Below are positions 1 through 9,299 of a DNA stretch of 64,000 nt, piece after piece (within the stretch, counting starts at the first letter, position 1; each line of letters opens with the position of its first letter). This DNA comes from NORP181 sp047623555 (GTDB taxonomy: Bacteria; Pseudomonadota; Alphaproteobacteria; Rhodobacterales; Rhodobacteraceae). The stretch lies in assembly GCA_047623555.1 (NCBI GenBank), contig JBLHMP010000001.1, positions 30,977 through 94,976 on the forward strand, given 5' to 3'. The position numbers were made by a program, and so were the translations under genes. Below the pieces are notes generated by a model that saw nothing but the letters and a program-made list of their open reading frames with translations, did not search any database and had not been told where the DNA came from.

Positions 1-716
1 CCATCTTGATAAAACCGCTCAAAATGAATCAGCGACTCGGCGATGCCACGATCGGCCAAGGCCTGCGTTACATCTTCGATCATCTCGCCGGGTCCGCACA
101 GGAACACGCCGTCGGCTTGTTCAAGGTCAATCGCGCCGGCATTGGCCAGCGACATCACTTTGTCCCCCGTGACGCGGCCATTAAGTAACGCCACATCCTG
201 CGTTTCACGGCTTAGGATATGGATCAGGCTAAAGCGGTTCAGATACTTGTCTTTCAGTGCATCCAGCGCCTCACGAAACATAATGCTGGCGGTTTTGCGA
301 TTGCCATAAACCAGCGTCACATTGGCCCCCCGCGCCAGCGCATCTGACGCAATGGCGACCATCGGTGTGATCCCCGAGCCGGCCGCGATTAGCACGATAC
401 TGGCCTCATCCTTACACACAAACCGGCCCTCTGGCGGCATCACCGACACCGTAGCACCGGGTTTCAGCCCTTGGGCAAAGCTGGAAAACACACCATCCGC
501 AACCTGTTTGACGCCTACGGTCAACGCCGCGCCGGGGGCGGATGCGATCGAATAGGACCGGCGCACATCGTCGCCCTCCACTGTGGCGCGCAATGTCAGA
601 TATTGCCCCGGTTGAAAGGCAAATATCTCGGCTAAATCTCTAGGCACATCAAAGCTGATGGCGACAGAATCGGATGTTTCGTTGCTAATTTCGCGGATGG
701 TCAGGTCGTGGAACAT
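1..716 (-). CDS. paaE: Phenylacetyl-CoA epoxidase reductase subunit PaaE (3' end outside window)
   Basis: Partial gene: the start is inside the window and the stop lies beyond base 1, so about 238 N-terminal residues are visible. The translation has the ferredoxin-reductase order: an FAD-binding barrel with RRSYSIAS around residues 59-66, a glycine-rich nucleotide site (IAAGSGITPM), then the NAD(P) domain with FLCGPGEM. The C-terminal plant-type 2Fe-2S domain known in PaaE would lie off the left edge. PaaE passes electrons from NADPH to the PaaA di-iron centre. The ATG at 716 follows a GAAGGGG ribosome site and starts 10 bases after paaD, so it is the last visible gene of the paaABCDE operon. 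Family assignment rests on this context plus the reductase motifs. Confidence 0.93.
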   Translation of the reverse strand, partial: MFHDLTIREISNETSDSVAISFDVPRDLAEIFAFQPGQYLTLRATVEGDDVRRSYSIASAPGAALTVGVKQVADGVFSSFAQGLKPGATVSVMPPEGRFVCKDEASIVLIAAGSGITPMVAIASDALARGANVTLVYGNRKTASIMFREALDALKDKYLNRFSLIHILSRETQDVALLNGRVTGDKVMSLANAGAIDLEQADGVFLCGPGEMIEDVTQALADRGIAESLIHFERFYQD

Positions 717-726
717 ATCAGCCCCT

Positions 727-1239
727 TCAGATACATTTGAAATAGTCGAACGGTTCGGCGCATGCGGTACAGCGATACTGTGCCTTGCACGCGGTCGAAC
801 CAAATTCTGAGAGTTTTTCGGTCGCCGTACTGCCACATTGCGGACAGGCCACCGTGGTTTCGCCAAACAGTGACATTTTAGAACCGGATGTCTTTTCAGG
901 CGGCGCAATGCCATAGGCGCGCAATTTTTCGCGGCCAACGTCTGAAATCCAATCGGTGGTCCAGGGCGGCGCCATTACCCGCTCGATCCGGGCTTTAAAC
1001 CCGGCGTGTAGCAATGCGGTTTCTATCGCCAACTCAATCGCCATAACCGCCGGGCAGCCGGAATAGGTTGGCGTTACACCTGCAACGGCGACCCCATCCT
1101 CAATCCGCAACCAGCGCAGAATGCCAAGCTCTTCAACGTTGACGCAGGGCACTTCGGGGTCAGGAACCGCCGCCGCCGTCGCCCAGGCCCGTGCTTGTTC
1201 AGGATGGGCCCGATCCGGATGGACTTGCGCCGCTACCAC
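727..1239 (-). CDS. paaD: Phenylacetate degradation protein PaaD
   Basis: 170 residues. The N-terminal half is a MIP18/DUF59-type domain (VPDPEVPCVNVEELGI around 25-40 and TPTYSGCPA around 57-65). The C-terminal tail has two CxxC pairs (CPQC and CTAC), consistent with a zinc or Fe-S site. PaaD is thought to help mature the metal centre of the phenylacetyl-CoA epoxidase. It begins with GTG and overlaps the end of paaC by 7 bases, which points to translational coupling. Length and motif order are normal for the family. Confidence 0.93.
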   Translation of the reverse strand: MVAAQVHPDRAHPEQARAWATAAAVPDPEVPCVNVEELGILRWLRIEDGVAVAGVTPTYSGCPAVMAIELAIETALLHAGFKARIERVMAPPWTTDWISDVGREKLRAYGIAPPEKTSGSKMSLFGETTVACPQCGSTATEKLSEFGSTACKAQYRCTACAEPFDYFKCI

Positions 1240-1967
1240 GAGGCCCCCGGATGGGCGCGATACACCGACTGCATTTCAGCCAACAAATGGCCAAGGCCTT
1301 CGCCGTGAATGCCACTGCGCCCGCCTGTTTGTGGGAACTTGGTCTCGGGCAACTCAAGCCCGGCCTCAGCAAATATATGGGCCACGGTGGCCGTCCACAC
1401 GGGACGAATAGCGGCGCGATCCGGAAGCACGCTGACACCCTTGGCCGCGCCGTCTTCAAACAGTTCATCGACGTAAATCGCCAAAGCAACAACCGCGTCC
1501 TGCATCCGCCGTGCGCTTTCCTCGGTGCCGTCACCCAGCCGGATCATCCATTCGCCGGCATGACGAATATGATAGGCCATTTCTTTGACCGCCTTACCGG
1601 CAACCCCGCACACAACCTCGTCTTCGCTGCTCAATGCGGCCTGCCAATAGGGCTCCATAAACGCGGCAAAAAACAACTGACGCAGCATGGTATGGGCGAA
1701 ATCACCATTCGGACGCTCAACCAGCAGACAATTGCGATACTCTCGCTCACCGCGTAAATAGGCCATGTCATCCTCGGACTGGCCTTTGCCCTCCAACTCA
1801 GCAGCATATTCATAAAGCGAGCGTGCCGTGCCAATCATATCCAGCGCCATATTCGGCATCGCCAGATCTTCCTCTAACATCGGCGCATGGCCGCACCATT
1901 CCGACACCCGATGCCCCAGCACCAGATGATCGTCGGCCAACTCAAGAACCGCGTCCGCCAAAGCCAT
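1233..1967 (-). CDS. paaC: Phenylacetyl-CoA epoxidase structural subunit PaaC
   Basis: About 244 residues, helical ferritin-like fold typical of PaaC, the non-catalytic partner that holds PaaA in the epoxidase complex. Recognisable stretches are DDHLVLGHRVSEWCGHAP near the N-terminus and KEMAYHIRHAGEW in the middle. The ATG at 1967 shares its first base with the paaB stop (TGATG); a GTG three bases earlier (1970) is an alternative. It sits between paaB and paaD in the standard paaABCDE order. Confidence 0.93.
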   Translation of the reverse strand: MALADAVLELADDHLVLGHRVSEWCGHAPMLEEDLAMPNMALDMIGTARSLYEYAAELEGKGQSEDDMAYLRGEREYRNCLLVERPNGDFAHTMLRQLFFAAFMEPYWQAALSSEDEVVCGVAGKAVKEMAYHIRHAGEWMIRLGDGTEESARRMQDAVVALAIYVDELFEDGAAKGVSVLPDRAAIRPVWTATVAHIFAEAGLELPETKFPQTGGRSGIHGEGLGHLLAEMQSVYRAHPGASW

Positions 1968-2251
1968 CACATATGCCCCACTTCGTCAGGGATCTCATAA
2001 AATGTCGGATGCCGGTAAATCTTGTCGCCGGTAGGTTCAAAATTCTCAGCCGCCTGATCCGGATCGCTCGCCGTGATCGCCACCGACGGCACCACCCAGA
2101 TCGAATTGCCTTCGCCGCGCCGGGTATAAACATCGCGCGCCGCATGCAACGCCATCACCTCATCCGCCGCATGAAGCGACCCAACATGTTTATGCGCGAG
2201 CCCGTTACGTGGCCGGATAAACACTTCCCAAAGCGGCACTTCATTGCCCAT
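1967..2251 (-). CDS. paaB: Phenylacetyl-CoA epoxidase subunit PaaB
   Basis: 94 residues, the usual PaaB size. It opens with PLWEVFIRPRNGLAHKHVGSLHA and contains YTRRGEG and the conserved end YRHPTFYEIPDEVGHM. PaaB is a small structural subunit of the epoxidase that turns phenylacetyl-CoA into the ring 1,2-epoxide. It is separated from paaA by 70 bases that contain two inverted repeats, and its stop overlaps the paaC start. Confidence 0.94.
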   Translation of the reverse strand: MGNEVPLWEVFIRPRNGLAHKHVGSLHAADEVMALHAARDVYTRRGEGNSIWVVPSVAITASDPDQAAENFEPTGDKIYRHPTFYEIPDEVGHM

Positions 2252-2289
2252 ATCAATCTCTTTCTATTTTCCAAAAATATCCCGGGGGA

Positions 2290-2320
2290 ATCCCCAATTG
2301 GGGATGGGGGCAGCGCCCCC
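2290..2320 (-). repeat. Tandem inverted repeats between paaA and paaB
   Basis: Two adjacent palindromes lie just after the paaA stop: ATCCCCAATTGGGGAT (2290-2305, perfect) and GGGGGC-AGC-GCCCCC (2306-2320, six-base-pair stem). Next to them, at 2269-2283, is a CCAAAAATATCCCGG stretch. There is no strong T-tract on the minus strand, so a transcript-stabilising or partial-attenuation hairpin is as likely as a full terminator. G-rich hairpins of this kind are common between genes in Rhodobacterales. Confidence 0.6.
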
Positions 2321-2321
2321 T

Positions 2322-3305
2322 CTACTCGGCCGCCATTTTGCGGGCCCGGCGCTTCTCGGCATGTGCCAAAGCTGCCTCCCGAACCCAGGCACCATCGTCC
2401 CAGGCCTTGCGCCGATCCCGAATCCGGTCGCGTGCCATCGGTCCGTGACCTTTGACAACCGCCCAGAACTCATCCCAGTTGATCGGCCCGTGATCATAGC
2501 CACCTTTGTCGTCGTTCCATTTCAGGTCCGGATCCGGAAACGTCAGCCCCAGATACTCCGCCTGCGGCACCGTTGCGTCGATGAATTTCTGCCGTAGCTC
2601 GTCGTTGGAAAACCGTTTGATCTTCCACTCCATGTTCTGGTCTGAATGCTGACTTTCACTGTCATGCGGGCCAAACATCATGATCGACGGCCACCACCAG
2701 CGATTCAGACTGTCCTGTGCCATTTCTTTCTGCGCAGGCGTACCTTGCGCCAGCGCCATCACAATCTCATAGCCCTGTCGCTGGTGAAAGCTCTCTTCCT
2801 TACAGACCCGGACCATCGCCCGTGCATAAGGTCCATAGGAACAACGACATAATGGGATCTGGTTCATGATAGCAGCACCATCCACCAGCCAGCCAACGGT
2901 GCCCATGTCGGCCCAACTTAGCGTCGGGTAGTTAAAGATCGACGAATATTTCGCCCGCCCATCCAGCAACTCCTCGGTCATCTGCGCGCGCGTCACCCCC
3001 AGCGTTTCGGCGGCGGAATACAGATACAGCCCATGGCCGCCCTCATCCTGCACCTTGGCCAACAACGCGGCCTTGCGGCGCAATGTCGGGGCGCGGGTGA
3101 TCCAGTTGCCTTCCGGCAGCATGCCGACAATCTCAGAATGCGCATGTTGACCGATCTGGCGCACCAATGTGCGGCGATACCCGGATGGCATCGAATCATT
3201 CGGCTCAATCTTTTCCTCGGCGTCAATGCGTTTCTGGAACGCGGCAAGGAACTCGGGGGTTTCTTCGCTGCTGGTGTCTGAACCGATTAAGCCTTGGGAA
3301 TACAT
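2322..3305 (-). CDS. paaA: Phenylacetyl-CoA epoxidase catalytic subunit PaaA
   Basis: 327 residues, normal length. The di-iron ligands of this ferritin-like oxygenase are visible in [10 protein letters not shown] (about residues 87-96) and [11 protein letters not shown] (about 170-180). PaaA activates O2 and epoxidises the aromatic ring of phenylacetyl-CoA, the committed step of aerobic phenylacetate breakdown. It is the first gene of the operon. The 120 bases upstream hold an inverted repeat that may be the operator. The other paa genes (paaZ, paaG, paaJ, paaK) are not in this window. Confidence 0.96.
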   Translation of the reverse strand: MYSQGLIGSDTSSEETPEFLAAFQKRIDAEEKIEPNDSMPSGYRRTLVRQIGQHAHSEIVGMLPEGNWITRAPTLRRKAALLAKVQDEGGHGLYLYSAAETLGVTRAQMTEELLDGRAKYSSIFNYPTLSWADMGTVGWLVDGAAIMNQIPLCRCSYGPYARAMVRVCKEESFHQRQGYEIVMALAQGTPAQKEMAQDSLNRWWWPSIMMFGPHDSESQHSDQNMEWKIKRFSNDELRQKFIDATVPQAEYLGLTFPDPDLKWNDDKGGYDHGPINWDEFWAVVKGHGPMARDRIRDRRKAWDDGAWVREAALAHAEKRRARKMAAE

Positions 3306-3355
3306 GTGGGTCTCTGCCTCCGGGTTGGGCCTTCAAACTGATAAAAACAGTATAT

Positions 3356-3390
3356 GTTACGAAAAACCACAAAGCAACAATTTTTGTAAC
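3356..3390. promoter_or_regulatory. Inverted repeat upstream of paaA, candidate operator
   Basis: GTTACGAAAAA (3356-3366) is mirrored by TTTTTGTAAC (3381-3390) with a 14-base AT-rich spacer. It lies about 50 bases upstream of the paaA start and 37 bases before the divergent NAD-binding protein gene. Position and symmetry suit a repressor site for a TetR- or GntR-type paa regulator. No such regulator is in the window, so this is inference. Confidence 0.45.
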
Positions 3391-3426
3391 ACTTGTAAAA
3401 GGCGCAAACTAGGATCATCTGGTCCC

Positions 3427-4296
3427 ATGACTAAGACATTGCTTTCATTCGGACACGGGCTGTCAGCCCGCACGCTCGCCCCGCATTTGCTGGCGCAGGA
3501 TTGGCGCGTTATCGGCACCAGCCGCAGCGCCGACAAGGCCGAGACGATTCGCCAAACCGGGGCCGAGGCGCTGATTTGGCCGCCGGACGATTGCGCGACT
3601 GCTTTGGCTGACGCCACGCATCTTTTGATCTCGGCGTCCCCTTCGGCTGAGGGCGATCCGGTGTTGAACGCATTGGCTGAAAAGATCGCATCTGCGACTA
3701 ATCTAGAGTGGGTCGGGTATCTGTCCACCACTGGCGTTTACGGCGACCATCAGGGCGGTTGGGTTGATGAAACAACACCGCTAAGCCCGTCCACAAAACG
3801 CGGTTTATGGCGCCAAGAGGCCGAGGCGGCATGGGCTGCGGTCCCCAAGCTGCCACTGCATATCTTTCGTTTGGCCGGCATCTATGGCCCGGGTCGCGGC
3901 CCCTTTGCCAAATTGCGCAACGGCACGGCACGGCGGATCATCAAAGACAATCAGGTGTTCAGTCGCATTCATGTGGATGACATCGCGCAGGTGTTGCTGG
4001 CCTCAATCGCGCGGCCCAACCCCGGTGCGATCTATAACCTCTGCGACGACAACCCGGCCCCACCACAAGAGGTTATCGCCTACGCGGCCGAATTGCTGGG
4101 CCTGCCGGTGCCACCAGCCGTTGCCTTTGAAAACGCTGAAATGACCCCAATGGCCCGCAGTTTTTATGCCGAGAGTAAAAAAGTACGGAACAATCGGATC
4201 AAGGATGAGTTGGGGGTGACGTTGAAATACGCGACCTACAGGAATGTTTTGCAGGCGATGTTGGACAGTGAACTGGGTCAGACATCTGAAAAGTAG
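3427..4296 (+). CDS. YeeZ-like NAD(P)-binding SDR/epimerase family protein
   Basis: 289 residues. It starts with a Rossmann segment (TLLSFGHGLSART) and keeps the atypical-SDR features LSTTGVYGD near residue 100, FRLAGIYGPGR near 150 and RIHVDDIAQV near 180. This resembles the E. coli YeeZ group, whose substrate is unknown. The ATG at 3427 was chosen because the Rossmann fold begins right after it; the open frame extends upstream but encodes nothing family-like. It is divergent from paaA and its 3' end overlaps mrr convergently by 19 bases. No link to phenylacetate metabolism can be shown. Confidence 0.8.
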   Translation: MTKTLLSFGHGLSARTLAPHLLAQDWRVIGTSRSADKAETIRQTGAEALIWPPDDCATALADATHLLISASPSAEGDPVLNALAEKIASATNLEWVGYLSTTGVYGDHQGGWVDETTPLSPSTKRGLWRQEAEAAWAAVPKLPLHIFRLAGIYGPGRGPFAKLRNGTARRIIKDNQVFSRIHVDDIAQVLLASIARPNPGAIYNLCDDNPAPPQEVIAYAAELLGLPVPPAVAFENAEMTPMARSFYAESKKVRNNRIKDELGVTLKYATYRNVLQAMLDSELGQTSEK

Positions 4297-5213
4297 TCCT
4301 CGTCTACAGATCGCAGAACATAGGTTTCGCGGGCTCTTACCCCAACTTCGTGTTTGATCATCAGGCGGGCTAGGTCCTGACCGTTGATAAGAACAATACG
4401 TTGCTGCACGCGTGAAACATATTCCCGGGCGTGGCTTGAATAATCCGATGTTGTAACAAAAACACCTTTTGTGGCCCCTTCTCCCGTTAACGACCCGACA
4501 AATGCATTTAGCGCCGGCCGCCCAACGTTGTTTTCCGGAGCATAGCGTTTGGCCTGGATATAGACGGCATCAAGGCCCAATTCGTCCTCGTTTATGATAC
4601 CATCAATACCGCCATCACCAGACAGGTTGGTCTGTAATCCGCGCTCAAGGTCACCACCGCCATATCCCATGGCCAACAACAGATGGACGACAAGCCGCTC
4701 AAACCGGGCAGTTGATAAGGACAAGACTGCTTCGATTATCTCATCGGCCAAGACACTTTTGATTTCAGAGAAAGCTGTACTTATCTGATCCTCGGGCGTT
4801 TTTTCAGGTGTTGCGAGGACCGTCAATTCGTTGTCAGCAGTTGTGGCCTTGCTATTGCGGGGCATCTTGGCAGCCGCCGCCACCCAGTCCGTGAAACTTT
4901 CTATTTCCGAAAGCGCCCCATTGTCGATTTTGCCGGGGTGGCGTTCGAGAAACGCCTTTCCACTGCTTGTGATCTCGTGGTGGTTTCTTTTGACGGTCTG
5001 TATCAATCCTGCTTTGGACATATAAGTGCGCGCCCAATGTGCCCTATCGCTTAGCAGAGTTTTCTTGCCGCTGGGCAGCAGTTCTTCGGCGTCTTGCGGC
5101 GTCAGGTTTAGCTGAGAAATTACAGTGGGCAGGGTCTCTTTCACATTTTTGGCGCCTTGCGAAAACCCAAGCAAAACAGGTCGCATCATAGTCTGGTAAT
5201 CTGGAACTGGCAT
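4278..5213 (-). CDS. mrr: Mrr-type restriction endonuclease
   Basis: 311 residues. The N-terminal part (about 1-95) fits the Mrr winged-helix domain. The C-terminal part is the Mrr catalytic domain of the PD-(D/E)XK fold: FERLVVHLLLAMGYGGGD (about 168-185), then GDGGIDGIINEDELGLDAVYIQAKRY, where the D of GGIDG and the Q-x-K of YIQAKRY supply the catalytic residues. E. coli Mrr cuts DNA with methylated bases and also high-pressure-stressed DNA. Here no methyltransferase is adjacent, as expected for a type IV enzyme. Its ATG shares a base with the dxs stop (TAATG), so it should be co-translated with dxs, an unusual partner. Confidence 0.87.
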   Translation of the reverse strand: MPVPDYQTMMRPVLLGFSQGAKNVKETLPTVISQLNLTPQDAEELLPSGKKTLLSDRAHWARTYMSKAGLIQTVKRNHHEITSSGKAFLERHPGKIDNGALSEIESFTDWVAAAAKMPRNSKATTADNELTVLATPEKTPEDQISTAFSEIKSVLADEIIEAVLSLSTARFERLVVHLLLAMGYGGGDLERGLQTNLSGDGGIDGIINEDELGLDAVYIQAKRYAPENNVGRPALNAFVGSLTGEGATKGVFVTTSDYSSHAREYVSRVQQRIVLINGQDLARLMIKHEVGVRARETYVLRSVDEDYFSDV

Positions 5214-7141
5214 TAAGCCCGCTTTTCCCCAATCGTCGCAACACCCAGCACATTCAGTACTTTCGCCTCGATCTGTTCGGCGTTCATACCGGCAACCGCA
5301 TACATATCGGCAGGGTTCGACTGATCGATGAAGGTATCCGGGAACACCATGGAGCGGTATTTTAGCCCGCTATCAAACACGCCCTCATCCGCGAGCAGTT
5401 GCGCCACATGGCTGCCGAAACCACCAATTGCGCCCTCTTCGACGGTAATCAGCGCCTCGTGATTGGCGGCTAATTCAAGGATCAGATCACGGTCCAGCGG
5501 TTTGGCAAATCGCGCATCCGCAATTGTCGGCTTAATCCCGCGTGCGGCCAAGGCCTCGGCGGCGCGGCGCACCTCTCCTAGTCGGGTGCCAAAGGACAGG
5601 ATCGCCACGCGACTGCCGCGCTGGATCATCCGACCTTTGCCGATTTCCAGCACTTCGCCCTGTTCCGGCAGATCAACGCCAACGCCTTCGCCACGTGGAT
5701 AGCGGAACGCGATGGGGCCGTCGTCATGCGCCGCCGCTGTGGCGATCATATGCACCAACTCGGCCTCGTCCGCCGCCGCCATCACCACAAACCCCGGCAG
5801 GTTGGCCAGAAACGCGATGTCATAGCTGCCGGCATGGGTCGGACCATCGGCGCCGACCAATCCGGCGCGATCAATGGCAAAACGGACCGGCAGGCGCTGG
5901 ATGGCCACATCATGGACCACCTGATCATAGCCGCGTTGCAGGAATGTCGAATAGAGCGTGCAAAACGGCTTCATCCCACCGGCAGCCAAAGCCGCCGAAA
6001 ACGTCACGCCATGTTGTTCGGCAATGCCAACATCAAAGCAGCGGCTGGGATAGCGTTCCGCAAACAGGTTCAGCCCGGTGCCATCGGGCATCGCCGCCGT
6101 GACCGCGCAGATTTTGTCATCCTTGGCGGCCATATTGACCAGCGTTTGGCCAAAGACCGACGTGTAACTGGGGGCGTTTGACGGTGTTTTTTGCTGCTCA
6201 CCGGTGATCACATCAAACTTGGCTGTGGCATGGCCCTTGTCGCGCGCGGCCTCGGCGGGGCCATAGCCTTTGCCTTTTTTGGTCAGCACATGGATCAGGA
6301 TCGGGCCGGTGGCCCGTGCCTTGACCGTGCGCAACACCGGCAGCAACTGGTCCATGTCGTGGCCATCAATTGGCCCGATATAGGAAAACCCAAGCTCCTC
6401 AAACAATGTGCCACCAACGGCCATACCCTTGAGCATTTCCTTGGCCCGGCGCGCACCTTCGCGAAACGGCTCTGGCAGCAAAGACACAGCGCCTTTGGCC
6501 GCGGCTTTCAATTCCTGAAACGGTTCTTCGGCATAGAGCCGCGACAAATAGGACGACAATGCCCCAACCGGCGGTGCGATGCTCATCTCGTTATCATTCA
6601 GGATCACAAATAGACGCTTTTTCAGATGCCCGGCGTTGTTCATCGCCTCAAATGCCATGCCCGCGCTCATTGCGCCATCGCCGATCACCGCCACAGCATC
6701 GCCGAGCCCTTCGGCGGTTACGCCGCCCAGATCGCGGGCAACAGCGAACCCCAGCGCGGCACTGATTGACGTCGAACTATGCGCCGCGCCAAACGGGTCA
6801 TAGGGCGATTCACTGCGTTTGGTGAAGCCGCTAAGCCCGTCTTTCATTCGCAGGGTGCGAATGCGGTCGCGCCGCCCGGTCAGGATTTTATGCGGATAAC
6901 ACTGGTGGCTCACGTCCCAGATGATTTTGTCGCGCGGAGCGTCAAACACCGCATGTAACGCCACAGTCAGTTCGACCACCCCAAGACCTGCGCCCAGATG
7001 GCCGCCAGTCACGGATACAGCCGATACCGTTTCGGCGCGCAATTCGCCCGCCAGTTGCGTCAGCTGTGCGTCACTAAATTGCTTTAGGTCAGCCGGTCGC
7101 TGGACCTGATCCAGCAGGGGGGTGTTTGGAATATCAGTCAT
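5213..7141 (-). CDS. dxs: 1-deoxy-D-xylulose-5-phosphate synthase
   Basis: 642 residues, full length. The thiamine diphosphate motif runs from GDGAMSAG (about 145-152) to the NDN segment near 176, and [17 protein letters not shown] marks the transketolase C-terminal half. It condenses pyruvate and glyceraldehyde-3-phosphate, the first step of the MEP isoprenoid pathway. The ATG at 7141 is preceded by AAGGAGGTGCAG, an almost ideal ribosome site. An ATG seven codons upstream (7162) lacks one and would place the ribosome site inside the gene. It lies directly behind ispA, so isoprenoid precursor and prenyl diphosphate synthesis are in one operon. Confidence 0.97.
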   Translation of the reverse strand: MTDIPNTPLLDQVQRPADLKQFSDAQLTQLAGELRAETVSAVSVTGGHLGAGLGVVELTVALHAVFDAPRDKIIWDVSHQCYPHKILTGRRDRIRTLRMKDGLSGFTKRSESPYDPFGAAHSSTSISAALGFAVARDLGGVTAEGLGDAVAVIGDGAMSAGMAFEAMNNAGHLKKRLFVILNDNEMSIAPPVGALSSYLSRLYAEEPFQELKAAAKGAVSLLPEPFREGARRAKEMLKGMAVGGTLFEELGFSYIGPIDGHDMDQLLPVLRTVKARATGPILIHVLTKKGKGYGPAEAARDKGHATAKFDVITGEQQKTPSNAPSYTSVFGQTLVNMAAKDDKICAVTAAMPDGTGLNLFAERYPSRCFDVGIAEQHGVTFSAALAAGGMKPFCTLYSTFLQRGYDQVVHDVAIQRLPVRFAIDRAGLVGADGPTHAGSYDIAFLANLPGFVVMAAADEAELVHMIATAAAHDDGPIAFRYPRGEGVGVDLPEQGEVLEIGKGRMIQRGSRVAILSFGTRLGEVRRAAEALAARGIKPTIADARFAKPLDRDLILELAANHEALITVEEGAIGGFGSHVAQLLADEGVFDSGLKYRSMVFPDTFIDQSNPADMYAVAGMNAEQIEAKVLNVLGVATIGEKRA

Positions 7142-7164
7142 CTGCACCTCCTTTGAGGCCATGG

Positions 7165-8031
7165 TTATCTATCGCGTGAAATAACGAAACGGGCGGCATC
7201 CTGCAAGGTCGCAGCCTCGGTTCCATAGGGTGAAAGTGCATCACAGGCCTGTTCAACCAGCTCCCGTGCGCGGAATTTTGCGTGTTTAAGCCCCAAAAGC
7301 GAGACAAAGGTGGCTTTGCCAGCCTCTGCATCCTTTTGTAATCGTTTACCGGCCTTGGCAGCGTCGCCTTCGATATCCAGAATGTCGTCGGCGATCTGAA
7401 ACGCCAAGCCTAAGGCTTTGGCATATAGTCCAAGCGACTGTGCATCCTCTTGGGCCAATCGCGCCCCGGCACAGGCCGACCATTCGATCAAAGCGCCAGT
7501 TTTCCCGGCCTGCAATGCGGTTATCTGCGCAAGATTTAGCGCCGTATGCGCCGTTTCTGCCGCGATATCCAGCGCTTGGCCCAACACCATACCCTGTGCG
7601 CCGCTGGCGCGCGCCAAGGTCAAAACCAAATCAGCGCGCACCTCGGCAACGCCGCATTCCGGGCGGGCCACCAGTTCAAAGGCCAGCGTTTGCAGGGCGT
7701 CGCCAACCAGAACGGCCGTCGCCTCGTCCCATTTGATGTGCACCGTCGCACGACCCCGGCGCAGGTCGTCGTCATCCATGCAGGGCAGATCATCATGCAC
7801 CAGCGAATAGGCATGCAGTGCCTCAATCGCGGTGGCGGGCCAGATGGCGCGTGCCGGATCAATGCCGTGCAATCGTGCGCTTTCCAATGCCAGAAACCCG
7901 CGCAGGCGTTTACCGCCAGTGGTCGCATAGCCCATGCCAGCAACAACCGGCAGATCGTCGAAATCGCCCAGAACAAGGTTAAGATGCGTTTGTATCTGCT
8001 TTGCCGCGTCGTTCAGCCGTTGCTGAAACAT
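7165..8031 (-). CDS. ispA: Polyprenyl synthase, farnesyl diphosphate synthase (IspA)
   Basis: 288 residues. Both aspartate-rich motifs are intact: [15 protein letters not shown] (first, about 80-94) and DDILDIEGD (second, about 216-224), along with the GGKRLR substrate site near 39-44. The length and the DDxx(xx)D spacing fit bacterial short-chain FPP synthase. It joins IPP with DMAPP and GPP to give farnesyl diphosphate for quinones, carotenoids and undecaprenyl carrier. The ATG follows immediately after the xseB stop, and dxs begins 23 bases downstream. Confidence 0.95.
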   Translation of the reverse strand: MFQQRLNDAAKQIQTHLNLVLGDFDDLPVVAGMGYATTGGKRLRGFLALESARLHGIDPARAIWPATAIEALHAYSLVHDDLPCMDDDDLRRGRATVHIKWDEATAVLVGDALQTLAFELVARPECGVAEVRADLVLTLARASGAQGMVLGQALDIAAETAHTALNLAQITALQAGKTGALIEWSACAGARLAQEDAQSLGLYAKALGLAFQIADDILDIEGDAAKAGKRLQKDAEAGKATFVSLLGLKHAKFRARELVEQACDALSPYGTEAATLQDAARFVISRDR

Positions 8032-8274
8032 TCAAAGCCCTTCGACGGGTGTGGTTCCGGTTGGCGCGCCATTCTGGTCGAGCGTGATGGCCGCAACCTT
8101 TTCCTCGGCGCGCTTCAGTTCATCTTCGCACCGTTTTTTCAGGGCTGCGCCGCGTTCATAAAGCGTGATCGACTGATCCAGCGCCACATCACCACGTTCA
8201 AGCTGATCCACCACGGTTTCCAGCTCTTTCATGGCGGTTTCAAAGCTCATTTTGTCTACAGGAGTATCGGTCAT
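8032..8274 (-). CDS. xseB: Exodeoxyribonuclease VII small subunit
   Basis: 80 residues with the family signature: FETAMKELETVVDQLERGDVALDQSITLYERGAALKKRCEDEL, two helices in a hairpin. XseB binds the large subunit XseA and is needed for single-strand exonuclease activity; xseA is not in this window. Placement just before ispA-dxs is the classic bacterial arrangement. Its start overlaps the deacetylase-like gene by ATGA. Confidence 0.95.
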   Translation of the reverse strand: MTDTPVDKMSFETAMKELETVVDQLERGDVALDQSITLYERGAALKKRCEDELKRAEEKVAAITLDQNGAPTGTTPVEGL

Positions 8275-9197
8275 GTCGCGGCCTTTATCAGTTCTTCTAC
8301 ATGCGCGCGTGCGGCGGCGCTTAGGGCGTTCAGATCATAGCCACCTTCCAAAGTCGACACGATTTTACCGTCGCATAACTCATCCGCCAGCGCGCAGATT
8401 TCGCCCGTTAGCCATGCAAAATCCTCGGTTGACCAGTTCAATTGCGCCAATGGATCATCCCGATGTGCATCAAATCCGGCGGAAATAATGATCAGTTCGG
8501 GTTTGAATGCGCGTAGGCGGGGAAAGGCCTGTGCCTGATATTCCCGCCGCATGGTTGTGCCGTCGCTGTCAGGTGGCAGCGGGATGTTCAGGATGTTGTC
8601 AAATGCACCATCCTCATCGGCGCGACCAGAACCGGGCCACAGCGGCATTTGCTGTGAGGTAATGAACAGCGCACGCCGTTCATCCCACAATATGTCCTGG
8701 GTGCCATTGCCATGATGCACGTCAAAATCCACCAAGGCGACGCGTGATAACCCGTGATGCTCAAGCGCATATTTCACGCCCAACGCGGCATTGCCAAACA
8801 GGCAAAACCCCATCGCGGTGTCCTTTTCCGCGTGGTGGCCGGGCGGGCGCACGGCGGCAAAAGCATTCTGTGCCTCGCCCCCCAGTACCATATCGATGCC
8901 GCGAACCATTGCCCCGGCACCGCGAAACGCCGCATCCAATGATCGTGGTGACAACCACGTATCGGCATCAATGGCGTGCAATTCCCTGATCGGTGAACTG
9001 CGCCGTAAATCGGCCAGATACGCCGCTGGATGAATGCGCAAAACATCATCATCTGCGGCCAACGGCGCCGTTACCCGGACTAAATCCAACGGTTCAAGGG
9101 CATGTAAAACATGTTCAAGCCGCGCCATCCGCTCGGGATGTCCGTCAGGCGTAATATGTTCCAGGCAATCGGCATGGGTAATTAAGGCTGTGGTCAT
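8271..9197 (-). CDS. Histone deacetylase family protein (acetoin utilisation/acetylpolyamine amidohydrolase-like)
   Basis: 308 residues from the ATG at 9197, which has AGGA about 7 bases upstream. A longer reading from 9281 adds residues that do not match the family. The arginase/deacetylase fold is clear: RPPGHHAEKD with the catalytic His pair (about 137-146), DFDVHHGNGTQD with the zinc Asp and His (about 176-187), ISAGFDAHRDDP with the second zinc Asp and LEGGYD with the catalytic Tyr. Bacterial members deacetylate small acetyl-amines or proteins. The substrate here is unknown. It leads the xseB-ispA-dxs-mrr operon. Confidence 0.9.
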   Translation of the reverse strand: MTTALITHADCLEHITPDGHPERMARLEHVLHALEPLDLVRVTAPLAADDDVLRIHPAAYLADLRRSSPIRELHAIDADTWLSPRSLDAAFRGAGAMVRGIDMVLGGEAQNAFAAVRPPGHHAEKDTAMGFCLFGNAALGVKYALEHHGLSRVALVDFDVHHGNGTQDILWDERRALFITSQQMPLWPGSGRADEDGAFDNILNIPLPPDSDGTTMRREYQAQAFPRLRAFKPELIIISAGFDAHRDDPLAQLNWSTEDFAWLTGEICALADELCDGKIVSTLEGGYDLNALSAAARAHVEELIKAAT

Positions 9198-9299
9198 GTG
9201 TGATCCTGATCGTCTGTTTGGTACATAAACGAAAGTAGGTTCATTGATATTGGAACTGCAAGCCCGATGTTTACAGCGCAAGGAAAGACGCGCGCCGTA

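Noticed and set aside
1..555. Short plus-strand frames over the paaE region
   Set aside because: The minus strand reads as a continuous ferredoxin-reductase domain; the plus frames are shadows.
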